From Branchiostoma floridae (lineage: Eukaryota; Chordata; Leptocardii; Amphioxiformes; Branchiostomatidae), in contig NC_049992.1 of assembly GCF_000003815.2 (NCBI RefSeq), positions 6,485,081 through 6,549,080 of the forward strand: a DNA stretch of 64,000 nucleotides, given 5' to 3'. Both the position numbers and the translations under genes were made by a program. Of the stretch, positions 34,801-42,575 are shown one piece after another. Under the pieces are notes generated by a model. That model worked only from the letters and a program-made list of their open reading frames with translations, did not search any database and was not told where the DNA came from. The first letter of the stretch is position 1. Every line of letters begins with the position of its first letter.

Positions 34801-34924
34801 GGGTTTCTTCAAGAGGTACCTGGAGTTTGAGAAGAAGCACGGAGATGACGACACGGTTTCTGCCGTCAAACGCAAGGCCATGGAGTACGTGGAAGCAAGA
34901 GTCGGGGACGTGGGTACAACGTGA
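10854..34924 (+). CDS. PDCD11: PDCD11 / RRP5 homologue, complete gene
   Basis: Large nucleolar protein of the small-subunit processome, needed for 18S and 5.8S rRNA maturation. Coding exons: 10854-10961, 12824-12979, 13463-13633, 14770-14931, 16105-16228, 16799-16908, 17388-17564, 19481-19687, 20360-20427, 20885-20941, 21483-21543, 21954-22100, 23697-23877, 24573-24706, 25046-25093, 25397-25591, 25847-26017, 26414-26636, 27769-29723, 30487-30636, 31291-31359, 32149-32333, 33054-33222, 33613-33766, 34172-34337, 34750-34924. All phases join, giving 5523 nt (1840 residues; human about 1871). Residues 1-88 are charged and Lys-rich, beginning [10 protein letters not shown] as in human. Tandem S1 RNA-binding repeats fill about 89-1470 (e.g. 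[40 protein letters not shown]). An acidic/basic linker follows, then C-terminal HAT repeats from about 1560 ([33 protein letters not shown]). The start is chosen by N-terminal similarity. Confidence 0.97.
11040..12621. mobile_element. hAT-like repeat (family H) split by a nested element
   Basis: The left piece 11040-11089 starts CAGGGATGGACAAATTTTCT and the right piece 12318-12621 ends 'gacttgtctaaccctg'. Together they match the uninterrupted copy at 14950-15316. The element at 11090-12317 sits between the pieces. CAGGG...CCCTG ends suggest hAT; no clear 8-bp target duplication is visible. Confidence 0.55.
11090..12317. mobile_element. Nested 1.2-kb non-autonomous DNA element
   Basis: Begins CAGGGCTCCTGACTGCGACC and ends 'gttagtctggagccctg', so the outer bases are inverted. 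CTTAT flanks both sides (11085-11089, 12318-12322). Subterminal sequences are internally repetitive ('gtgcgacc', 'ggtgctcctaa'). No transposase reading frame is apparent, so it should be mobilised in trans if at all. It lies in PDCD11 intron 1. Confidence 0.55.
13060..13298. mobile_element. MITE family B, copy 3
   Basis: Ends 'aacgctagctcacctttatc' and 'ggataaaggtgaactagtgtt' (19 shared bases) are inverted. It lies in PDCD11 intron 2. Confidence 0.8.
13656..13833. mobile_element. TACTGTAA-ended MITE
   Basis: Ends TACTGTAAATGCAGAAATGT and the inverse 'aaatgcatttacagta', with A/T-rich and 'ccgcgaa' motifs inside. It starts 22 bp after the donor of the exon ending at 13633, so it is almost at the splice site. 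Confidence 0.6.
14585..14712. repeat. Self-complementary repeat dense in GAATTC
   Basis: About 100 bp contain seven GAATTC sites in units such as 'ctggagaattctgg' and 'gccagaattcttaagaattc'. The block is palindromic at two scales: each unit, and the whole, from 'ggaacaaa' to 'tttgttcc'. It lies in a PDCD11 intron and is probably a small foldback element. Confidence 0.7.
14950..15316. mobile_element. hAT-like repeat family H, uninterrupted copy
   Basis: Starts CAGGGTTTAAAATGC and ends 'cttgtccaaccctg'; the interior has 'ccactagccctattgtccag' and 'gggcaagt' motifs. It begins 18 bp after the donor of the exon ending at 14931. Confidence 0.6.
15322..15504. mobile_element. Pogo/Tigger-like MITE, copy 2
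   Basis: Ends TACAGTAGAAGCCAGTTAAT and the inverse 'aaatggcttctactgta'; the body matches 5539-5715 ('ttgcacaaa', 'gcggtccagct'). It directly follows the hAT-like element. Confidence 0.7.
16863..17250 (+). repeat. Tandem duplication of PDCD11 exon 6 end plus donor
   Basis: The last 45 bp or so of the exon ending at 16908, its donor (GCCGTG|gtgagtaaaaga) and following intron recur from about 17098, 236 bp downstream. The copy encodes a close version of [14 protein letters not shown] and has an intact donor but no acceptor, so it should be silent. Confidence 0.85.
18035..18168. mobile_element. MULE-like palindromic MITE in exon copy 1
   Basis: Ends TAGCCTGAGTACCATCCTC and its inverse; 134 bp. 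It is flanked by GTAGGATGC (18026-18034) and GTGGGATGC (18169-18177), an 8-of-9 target duplication. The uninterrupted exon copies nearby show the pre-insertion sequence. Related to 1332-1458 by its TAGCCTG tip. Confidence 0.75.
18287..19367. mobile_element. 1.08-kb TIR DNA transposon, non-autonomous
   Basis: Terminal inverted repeats start ACGGGAGGGGGCCATACTT and run about 24 bp with one mismatch. TA lies on each side (18285-18286, 19368-19369). Subterminal inverted motifs 'ggggtccaaactccgaca' (18531) and 'tgtcgaactttggacccc' (19326) are present. There is no convincing transposase; the short frames inside match nothing I recognise. TA targeting allows Tc1/mariner or ISL2EU-type elements; the family is not assigned. 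Confidence 0.8.
19704..19859. mobile_element. MITE family C, copy 2
   Basis: Starts CTCCAAGCAGATCCTACGGT and ends with the inverse 'cataggatctgcttgga'; the centre has 'agccggccaaggag'. It begins 16 bp after the exon donor at 19688. Confidence 0.8.
21043..21405 (+). mobile_element. Non-LTR retrotransposon (LINE) 3' fragment
   Basis: Interrupted frames read like the C-terminal tail of a LINE ORF2: [20 protein letters not shown], then [17 protein letters not shown] and a WRKRV-like end, followed by a (GAT)n tail near 21393-21405. 5'-truncated and frameshifted. It lies in the PDCD11 intron that ends at 21482. Confidence 0.75.
22400..23330. other. Long PDCD11 intron with unexplained GC-rich segment
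   Basis: No exon is needed here by phase (22100 to 23697 joins cleanly). Around 22480-23220 base composition rises, with 'gggaggggggtgtcggcgc' and 'ggcgcgcgcctggcgcacc'. This suggests an old repeat insertion, but I found neither ends nor coding signal. Confidence 0.4.
23747..24095 (+). repeat. Recent tandem duplication of PDCD11 exon 13 end plus donor
   Basis: Unit 23747-23935 is copied at 23936-24095. It spans the last 131 bp of the exon, its donor (GTCAAAG|gtattg) and the following intron. The copy is almost identical but lacks 24 nt (eight codons) after CTGCCC; CTGCC lies at both edges of the lost segment. No proper acceptor precedes the copy, so skipping is expected. It is the youngest of the splice-junction duplications here. 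Confidence 0.9.
26655..26975. repeat. (GT)n microsatellite region
   Basis: Interrupted GT-rich DNA begins about 25 bp after the donor of the exon ending at 26636. It contains long pure (TG) runs around 26878-26965. Length is likely polymorphic. Confidence 0.9.
27240..27500 (-). mobile_element. LINE 3' fragment, reverse orientation
   Basis: The reverse strand encodes pieces like [20 protein letters not shown] and [15 protein letters not shown], the C-terminal tail of a non-LTR retrotransposon ORF2. The fragment at 41700-41905 is a second copy of the same family on the other strand. Frames are broken. Confidence 0.7.
27769..29723 (+). CDS. PDCD11: Giant internal exon of PDCD11 (about 652 codons)
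   Basis: Single 1955-bp exon between acceptor 'catctttag|GGGC' and donor ATTAAG|gtgcag. It covers residues about 834-1485: several S1 repeats, a very basic Lys/Glu/Arg stretch (near 28241-28380), further S1 repeats up to [20 protein letters not shown] and [20 protein letters not shown], and a basic tail ending in DDSGVEVVG and an acidic run. Every other exon is 48-223 bp, so introns were probably lost here. Belongs to the gene entry at 10854-34924. Confidence 0.93.
30643..30976. repeat. Repeat K (CAGGGCT-ended), copy 1
   Basis: Starts 'gcagggcttcaaatactttt' and ends 'gcaggtggtatttcgagcc', with many 'acctgcac' motifs. It begins 6 bp after the donor of the exon ending at 30636. Copies at 32407-32712 (inverted) and 34943-35250. 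hAT-like ends, no coding. Confidence 0.6.
32407..32712. repeat. Repeat K, copy 2 (inverted)
   Basis: Starts CAGGGCTCGAAATACCACC and ends 'aaaaagtattttgagccct'; the interior matches copies 1 and 3 in opposite orientation. Intronic in PDCD11. Confidence 0.6.
33054..33222 (+). CDS. PDCD11: PDCD11 HAT-repeat exon with a GC donor
   Basis: Encodes [20 protein letters not shown] and onward to YKRTGKTE, matching the HAT region of human PDCD11. The exon ends GAG|gcaagt: the intron starts GC, not GT, with otherwise perfect consensus. The next exon (33613, GAAGCCGACCAG) continues in phase 0, so a GC-AG intron is required. No GT nearby keeps frame and homology. Part of the gene entry at 10854-34924. Confidence 0.9.
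34555..34695 (+). mobile_element. LINE 3' end with zinc-finger tail
   Basis: One frame reads [19 protein letters not shown] then RH and stop: a C-terminal C2H2-like finger typical of non-LTR retrotransposon ORF2 ends. It is followed by a (CAA)n tail at 34671-34688. Severely 5'-truncated and intronic in PDCD11. Confidence 0.7.
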
Positions 34925-36928
34925 TCCACAATATAGTCAGATCAGGGCTCTAAATACTTTTTTCTGCATACCTGCACCTACCTGCACCAGACAAATTTTA
35001 CCTGCACCACTCTGAATTTAGGAAGTATGGATCATACTAAAATTGATCAGGAACCATCGCTATTTTTTTCTTTTATACTTTATAGGTGGTGACAGTCATT
35101 GCAGCTAATTACAATCCACATACACCTACATCATATGACATTCATGTATAAAACCCATGGTACATGGACCAGTGCAGGTTAGGTGCAGGTAGACACCCAA
35201 AATACCTGCACAGCTCCAATTTTACCTGCACTAACCTGCATATGCAGACAAAGCCGGCTTCACAATGCAAAAAATTCTTTGACCAACTTTTGTGTTGCTC
35301 TCGCCGATACTATATATGTAAGCTGTGGAATGCATAAGTTCATGTAACATGAGAACAACAATTGATGTCTATACATTTATGTCATTGATTAAATAAGAAT
35401 ATGGAGTCCAAGAGGAGTCTAAGAATGCCATAGTTGTCATTTGATGGTAAGAACAAATCTCAAATATACAAATGTATATATAACAGTACAGTCAAAGCTG
35501 TCAATAGCGACCGCTCAAGGGACTGGAGAAATGTGGCCACTATAGACAGGTGGCCTCTTTAGAGAAAATATTGATCAATTGACCATGAGCATTAAGCTAT
35601 ACATGTTTTAGTACCCACTAATTAATTCTAATAGAAAATTGTAATTTCTAGCATCCTTTCCTGATACAGCTTGTCAGAAAGGCTGTCAGATCAGAAAACA
35701 TTACAGATTTCCACCCGATATCTGCTTTGAGGTGTCTTTCTTTCGCTTTGTAGTACATGTACAGCCAGTAGGTACTGATCATGAGTTTTCACCATTTGAG
35801 AACTTACATGTACATGACATTGTATAATGTTAGATGTGCAGATAGGTAGTTAGTAGAGTCCTGTGGTTGCAGTAGCAATTGTTCATGCTAAAACGTTAGG
35901 ACTGCGTTATAAGACCCTCTAACACCTTATAAGATACAAAATTTACTGGTTTTGACTTCTTCTCTGAGACAGTGCAAGACGAAGAACCCCACTTCTTCTA
36001 TAATGTGTGGGTTCTGTGAAATTAAGAGAATAGTGAATCTGTAAACATGAAGAAATTAAGACGGATTCTGGAGGCACCTTTAAATAGCTCTTTTCCTTCT
36101 TAATTGTATAGCTTGGAAAGTGCATTTTGTTTGAAACAAAACAATTTTTAATCATAAATGCACACACAAACAATACAGACACAAAACACGCACACACGAA
36201 TCACATAGGTAAAAACACAAATGCACAATCATGTACTCTCACTCACACACACATACAGACACTTATAGACACGCATACAAACACGCGCACACACACATGC
36301 ACACACACACACAAATGCACAAACACACACGCTCACAAAGACACACACATTTCCTCGGCCTGACCAACTGTATTTACACTTATTACAGTATGTTTTCTTT
36401 GTGCAGACAAACAACAAAACAAGTTAGGAAACAAAAAAGGAGGAGAAAGTTCTGGTTTACATCTTCTTTAATGAATGGAGACTAAAGTACATTTCACACT
36501 GAAAGGAAAGTGAATCAACCACATCTGCTGAAGCACATTTACATCGCTATATATGGATGCTGTCAACTCGGGTTAAGTGTGGAGTCTTCTCAGTTGGATG
36601 ATAGCTCACATCAGTTGTTTGATCTCTGGTAAAACAGCATAGACATCTGATTCTGAAACAAAAAGAAAACATGTTTTAAGAGATGAACAAGTGATTTAAC
36701 AATACAATTCTGACAGATCTGATAGTGATTCCATCTATGATACAATTGGTGAATGTATTCACACATTGTTAATTTAATTTTGATATCCACCAATTTTGTA
36801 CTTTGAGTAATAGTCGTTGCCATACATTGTACCATGTACATATGTCGTGCAATAAAGTTCTCTCTATAATTGAACAGTCTTTAAAACACATTCTTTTCCA
36901 CTGACCTTGTATGTATAACAATGCCTCC
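34925..36928. other. Region between convergent PDCD11 and ATP5MK
   Basis: About 2.0 kb separating the two stop codons. It contains repeat K copy 3 (34943-35250, only 18 bp after the PDCD11 stop), a pogo-like repeat fragment near 35487-35580 and a (CA)n region at 36158-36350. No exon seen. Both 3' UTRs must lie here; I see no decisive polyadenylation signal. Confidence 0.6.
36158..36350. repeat. (CA)n microsatellite region
   Basis: Imperfect CA-rich DNA with 'acacacac' runs. It is the opposite-strand counterpart in composition of the (GT)n region in PDCD11 but is not a copy of it. Confidence 0.85.
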
Positions 36929-38585
36929 CTAGTCGGACACTGCCTTCTGTTTGGGTTTCCGGAGCTTAGAGATCAGGAACAGAGCGCCAATCGTGCCGTA
37001 TGTGGCCAACACAAACTGTGGGATGGTAGGAAAAATATCTGTACATGTTTCTGTTGGAAATGAATAAATAGATAAAGTATTACTAAGTATGTTCGAGAGT
37101 TATTCTATGGAAGCCAGTGTGATAACAGTAGAACTAGAACTCTGTGTATTGTAAATAACCAAAGTTATCAATTGGTCCAGAACACTCCAAATTCCCCCAA
37201 TCAAATGCTATCATGGCCCAGATATCACTTATTGATAGCTCTATAACTTAGCATATTAGGAAGGAAAACTTAGTTGAACATTTTTGATGCATTGATTCAT
37301 TGAATGGGCGTAAACTGTCACAAAGCAGTATTTAACTTGTCAGCTATTATAAGGAAAAGTAAGTAAGTACTAGTAATCTTCTGCATGCATCATTTCTGCG
37401 TGTCACATTGTAATTTTCCCTCGACGCCACAATTTTTAATATCCCGCTTTGTCTGTCACTTGACCCAGGCAGTGGTCGGAGGGCTTGCATATATATAGAC
37501 TGCTATCATAATATTTAGTCACGCATGTCAAAGTGATTTGTGCATTTAATTTTATAGAATTTTACAACTCTACTTTTTGTGCCCTTTTCTTAGTTATTAA
37601 ATTTTGATCAAATTTGTGGAAATGGTTGGTCACCCCAGATACTGTAATTCACTTTATCTTCACGGTACCAAATTTTCACTGAGAAAATTGAACTTGTTCT
37701 CGGAACTAAATGTTCACTGTCGAGGCAAGTGTGCATGAAAAAAGTCTGTGAATTATTTTTTATCGGTAATGATAAGTTCACGTTACAGTCGTCACCGTGA
37801 AAACCGTGAACATAACATTACAGTGAAAAAATCAGGAATTACAGTACTGTAGTGCTTCTGTAAACTGGTGATGCATCATCATCATCCTCATTGTGCATCC
37901 GGAATTCACCGGTAAGGTACGTCTAGATAGCTTTTCCAGTATGATCTGCCCTTCATAACAGACAGAAGAGCAGACCCTAACAGTCCATGTGTCTCTTTTC
38001 AATCATTGTCTTTAACACAGTGCTTTCTCCAGTTTGATTTAAATTTTTTTTCTGTTCCAATCATAGTATGCAAGCCCATGTTGTTGATTTTCCTGGTTGA
38101 TTATGTCACTGTAATTCAACAGTTTTATATCTTTCTGTGGGATGGATGGGGTAAGATTATTTTCCGTCCCAACGAGCAAATTTCTGTCCCAGGACATAAG
38201 GATGGGTCCTAGAGACAGCCTTGCTTTAACGCAGGGTTGTAGCCAGCCAGAAATCATTTTCCGTTCCCTCAATTTTTGGCGCAGCATTCCTAGGGGGGTT
38301 GGGGGTATGCTTCCAAGGAAAATTTTGAAATCTAGACCCTCTGAAATGCTATTTTCTTCACTTTGAGGGTTAGATTTTGCTCACAGAGGACGGAAAGGGC
38401 AATTTTTTTTTCCGTCCCCAGTTGCGAAATTCTGTCAAAGGACGGAAGGACGGTTGCTGGCTACAACCCTGCTGTAACGTTAGCCGTGATGTGTTACTCA
38501 CATTTTTCCTGCCGAATATAGTGTAGGAGTTGAAGTAGTGCTTCAGCCCAGTGAAGACTGGCTCAGGTCCTCCTGCTCCTGCCAT
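36929..38585 (-). CDS. ATP5MK: ATP5MK (USMG5/DAPIT), ATP synthase membrane subunit
   Basis: Small subunit of mitochondrial F1Fo ATP synthase, located in the inner membrane and linked to dimer and oligomer stability. Two coding exons on the minus strand: 38585-38502 (28 codons, MAGAGGPEPVFTGLKHYFNS then YTIFGRKN) and 37015-36929 (28 codons plus stop, FVLATYGTIGALFLISKLRK to QKAVSD). Phase is 0, with donor AAAAAT|gtgagt and acceptor 'tcccacag'. The total is 56 residues, against 58 in human. The FTGxKxYFNSYTxxGRxN and VLATYG motifs are diagnostic of DAPIT. One membrane helix covers about residues 29-46, followed by a basic tail facing out of the membrane. The gene is convergent with PDCD11. Its intron holds a hAT-type MITE (38232-38471) and a pogo-like MITE (37640-37846). 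Confidence 0.96.
37640..37846. mobile_element. TACTGTAATTC-ended MITE
   Basis: Ends TACTGTAATTCACTTTATCT and the inverse 'aaaatcaggaattacagta'; the interior has 'caccgtgaaaaccgtgaac' palindromic motifs. TA-flanked, mariner/pogo-like. In the ATP5MK intron. Confidence 0.6.
38232..38471. mobile_element. hAT-type MITE with 8-bp target duplication
   Basis: A 240-bp element with ends CAGGGTTGTAGCCAGC and the inverse GCTGGCTACAACCCTG. Flanks are CTTTAACG (38224-38231) and CTGTAACG (38472-38479), a 7-of-8 match as expected for hAT. Its right end is only 22 bp from the ATP5MK donor. Confidence 0.8.
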
Positions 38586-38633
38586 GATGCTGACTGACCT
38601 GAGGACAGTTTACACCAACAAGATTATGTAAGG

Positions 38634-39085
38634 TTAGGGGTGGGTAGCGGTACAGAAAATTCAGGTCCGGTTCAGGTCCAGGGGATTAGGTCTAGGTCCG
38701 TACCTGAACCTGGACCTGATTCAGTGTGTGAAAACTTGTAAATGGACGACACTTAAAACAATGGTCCATTTCGCCACAAGGAAATCTGTTTGGCGGGGTA
38801 TTCTACTATTCCATGGATTTTTTAAAATCCTACAAGGCTAACTGCCTCTGTACGATTGACTGTAAAAAAAGACTTGGAAGAGATTATCATAGACTCTACT
38901 TTACTTTGTCCTTGTCATTTTCTTTGACCGGTAAGCCCCAAAATGATTACATAATGGTTGTCAACCTCTTTGTTGTGTCTCATACAAAGAAAAATGCCGG
39001 TAGGAAACATTAAAGACATAAACAATGAGTATTCAGGTATGAACTGTTGCAAGATAAAAACATGCAGTTTTGATTCAGGCACAAT
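38634..39085. mobile_element. TIR element family F, copy 2 (right end diverged)
   Basis: Starts 'ttaggggtgggtagcggtac', then self-repetitive 'ggtccggttcaggtccagg'. The interior shares 'taagccccaaaa' with copy 3. The right end is not clearly conserved. It lies in the 5' intron of ATP5MK. Confidence 0.5.
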
Positions 39086-39763
39086 ACTAGAAGTACCCTG
39101 CTCCACGGGCGGCCTTCTACGCTTTCACCTGTGTGTCTTCAGACAACCGTCACCGTAGCGAAGCTTCGCATGACAGTATACCGTTTCCAATCAGGCCTTA
39201 ATTGAACCGGATGTTTTTTTTAAATTATGCTGACCAGAATTACTAGAAATAGAGGCACACAAAACAATACCTCCTTTTTATGGAGGGTTTAATAATTAAA
39301 AAAAAAAAAAAGTTTATTGTATGGCAAGTATAGCACTCTCATTGTATATAAAACATAACACTCTTATCAAATTTCCTCACTAGAGATAGGAGTTGGACAG
39401 AAATGAGTTCAATTTTGACCTTCCAAAACAGTTTTTTTTAACCTTAGTTCAGTTCAGCTTAACTTGCCATCGTTTTGTGATGATAAAATATACAATTGTC
39501 TCTTAGAATACTTTCTAAGTAATGACCTATGTTAATACCTAGTCTAGAAACTCGTAGAAATGCTAAATTTTGCAGAACCATGCTTGCCTGCATGCTGCAC
39601 GGTCTTTTTCGTTGGGAACAAACCGCCCCCCTCCCCCTTGGCACAATTCGGATCAAATAAAATTATATTTGCCACCCAAACAGAACTCCAAGTCACAAAA
39701 CATTTACCTACATCCCTCCTTATTTACGTTATACGCACCCCAAATTCTGCAAATCTGACTTAC

Positions 39764-39830
39764 CTTGTTAGAAAACGCTCGAAAACGGCCTAAATTTGAC
39801 CAACACCGGTGACTTCGGACACGAAAAAAA
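39764..39830 (-). other. ATP5MK: Probable non-coding 5' exon of ATP5MK
   Basis: On the minus strand a donor AACAAG|gtaagtcag begins the intron at 39763. A matching acceptor 'ctgtcctcag' precedes the start codon exon (exon begins about 38597). The 5' boundary is a guess. The human gene also has non-coding 5' exons, from memory. Confidence 0.5.
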
Positions 39831-39859
39831 TGGAGGAAGGTCACCAGATAGAGGGAGAA

Positions 39860-39930
39860 GTGAGAAGGCCGGTGATTGGTCAGAAGCAGCCAGCTGCACC
39901 AATCACGAGGCTTGTGACGGAACCACTTTA
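39860..39930 (-). promoter_or_regulatory. Candidate ATP5MK promoter with CCAAT boxes
   Basis: GATTGGTCAG at 39874-39883 is a CCAAT box for minus-strand transcription, and CCAATCAC at 39899-39906 is one in the opposite orientation. Both lie about 100-140 bp upstream of the inferred first splice donor. No TATA box is evident, as usual for nuclear genes of oxidative phosphorylation. Confidence 0.4.
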
Positions 39931-40300
39931 TGGATTCAGTAAGCATAGCGCCAGATTCAGCTCTGTGCGATTCAGCAGACGATTCGCACTTATAATGAAC
40001 ATGGTGCTTTGTTTAGTTTTATCAGTTCTTACATACGTTTTTACGTATGATGAAATATCAGGCTTCACAAACCTTTGGTCAATTAGTAGAAATTAAACTT
40101 AGTCATTGGAATAATAGAGGGACTAGTGTAAGGTGTTTGCATAGACCTCCGGTCAGTTTATTGTAACAATATATATAGGTAGACACAATAAAGTAGACTC
40201 AATTCACACACATAAGTCATTGGTTTAATATCAAAGACGAGAAGCCTTATAATCTATTATAAGCACCTCAGGTACATGCATATAAAGGTAATTCTCCTTT

Positions 40301-40566
40301 GAGGTGGTATCTCACTGCACTTGGGGCACCGGTGCGGCACTACGGGGCCGTTCACTAGCTGCGGCACTGTTGTGTTATTTTCGCCGATCTTTTATAATTT
40401 AGATACATGTATTGCGTAATACGTAACAGTATGACTTTATAGAAGACAACAAAAGACACAAAACGTAAGAAAAGTCGCAAGTTTTTATCTCGAAAATTTC
40501 TTGAGTAATCTTTCGAAACCCACAGTGCCGCACTGACGCCTCAAGTGCAGTGAGAAACCACCTTTT
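40301..40566. mobile_element. Palindromic MITE family A, copy 4
   Basis: Ends 'gaggtggtatctcactgcac' and 'aagtgcagtgagaaaccacc'; complete copy with an AT-rich centre. Intergenic. Confidence 0.85.
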
Positions 40567-40944
40567 AGTATAGCCTCCATAGCAGGCTCTCTATGGGCTT
40601 TTTTGGCACTTCTGCTGGCATTTTCTTTTTGTACTGGGTCGCTGATTGCTGGCCTCTCTCATAGCTACTTTTAGTGTCACTTCATACGAGGGATCGCTGT
40701 TGTTGTTTATATCCGGGGTATTGGACGGTTGGTGCATACCAGGACGTCAGCAGATTGGATTAAAAATTTATATTCAAATTAGCAGATCAAATTACTTGTT
40801 AAAATGTAAATCAATATTTTGCCAAACACCTGTATTTTGCCTACCACTGCGTCACCGTGACATCATCGCGATCGCTCGTATTGGGCATTCTTTTTCTTTT
40901 TTTTATTGGGTGGGACGACTTCTCTCCCTTCGGGTCTGAAGCGG

Positions 40945-41155
40945 CTGCCATTCGGCGCTATTAAACTCAGGTGACCTCAATACGACAGAAATTCATATCC
41001 GAAGGACGGTCCCAGCCGAAGCTAGATACTCATGTTCACCTGAGTGAAGTGAGGAAAGTGTAAAGTGCCTTTCCCGAGGGCACAAGACCGATAGCACATC
41101 TGGGTTATGAATTTAACACCCTGCCGATTGTGCCGATTGCGTCACACGACTCCAC
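40945..41155 (-). mobile_element. tRNA-derived SINE, reverse orientation
   Basis: Carries 'gctgccattcggcgctatta' and 'ctgagtgaagtgaggaaagt' then 'aaagtgcctttcccgagggc', the reverse complement of the SINE at 4776-5200. The tRNA head is at the right end but degraded. Confidence 0.65.
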
Positions 41156-41699
41156 TTTTTATTGTGAAACATTCAGATGTAACGGGGACAGCCCTAAGAT
41201 GCTTCCTGCCCTAACATGGCACGGATTTTTTGTTGATCTTATTATGCAGAAGTACGCCGTGTTTGTTGCCACTGACTAAGATGATTAGAAAGGTAAATAA
41301 ACGAAGTCGAAACAAACAGTTGTTTTTTTCATGAACCGTATGAATGTATTCCTTATCCAAGTTTGGTCTTTAGATGAATGTGTTAAAAATCCATTGATCA
41401 AAACTTGACCACTCTATGGCAACTAGTGATGGAGCGCCTTGAGTTCGAGCGCGTGAAAAGTGTAACATCATAGGGCGGCCCCCGTTACAATGTTTAAGGT
41501 TTTTAAGACTGATTTCGTGTTTTTTAACCCCTAACTTATAAAACTAATCTATTTTCAAACATGTCAGATACTAGCAGGTGCATGTAGATTCAAAATATTT
41601 CATGGTGTGCACAATGAACTTTTTTCAGTGACAGTTTAAGGGGGATCTTAAAATGACATATTGATAACGTCAAAACTTTATCTAATTCGGAGAAAGACA

Positions 41700-41905
41700 G
41701 AAAAATCCTGAGGTAAATGTGTGGAAGGAGGGCGGCGTCGTGGGCGTCAGTGGAAAACCTGGCAAGACAACATCGATATCACGGATGGACATCCCTCAAC
41801 CTACAGGAAAGGTGGACTGTAGCAAGAGACAGACAGGCCTGGAGACAACTCTCCATCTTCATGTCTACCCTGCTCCCCCAACGACCAGGAGGTCAAGGAC
41901 TAGGT
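41700..41905 (+). mobile_element. LINE 3' fragment
   Basis: Encodes in broken frames [20 protein letters not shown] then [18 protein letters not shown], the C-terminal tail of a non-LTR ORF2. The same family lies on the minus strand at 27240-27500. Confidence 0.7.
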
Positions 41906-42575
41906 AGGTCGGTACTTCCTCTGACGTCATTGGAACAATTTGAGACGCCGAAGGGGCCCGGGTACGCTTGACCTCAGGTGAAAATAAGACAGAAACTGGT
42001 CATGACACTTTTTTACCCTCCATCGGCTTTGACATATATCCTGGGTGCTGTAGATGTTTACATATGGCAATGACGTTTGCCTTGTGGTGTATCATGACCA
42101 TTTGAAATGCCCAAACGGTTTCGCTAGAAAGAAGCCGAATGGAGTAAAAAAGATTGACCGTCGAAACTTTACCCTCTACCCTCTTTGAAATCCTTACTGC
42201 TGGAGTCATTTACATGTGTGCCGATCACTAGTGATGTGGCAATGACGGTGGGTGTTTGTTAGAACACAGTCACGCGCATCCTTTGATAAAGAAACATGCC
42301 GTTGTTTTGGCAACAGCAGTGCGGGTAGAAAACCCAAGGTCGGGCCTTCACTCCGCAAAACCAGTTTTTACTGGGCAAGCAAGCGGCTCGCGGCACAGCA
42401 TACGCACGGTTGGAAGATCTGTTTGAACAGGACTTTTGTTTCGTCATTGATCATACAGTTTTCTAACGGACACGTTTGGTGGAGTGTAGATAGAGGTGGG
42501 GCAGTTTGGTTTTAAGTTCCCAACAGGGGCTCCTAACGCCACGGCTTGTATAGCTACAGATCAGTTTGGTGAGAG

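Noticed and set aside
39809..40096. Open frame of 95 codons upstream of ATP5MK
   Set aside because: It overlaps the inferred 5' exon and promoter of ATP5MK on the other strand, contains CCAAT boxes, and resembles no protein I know.
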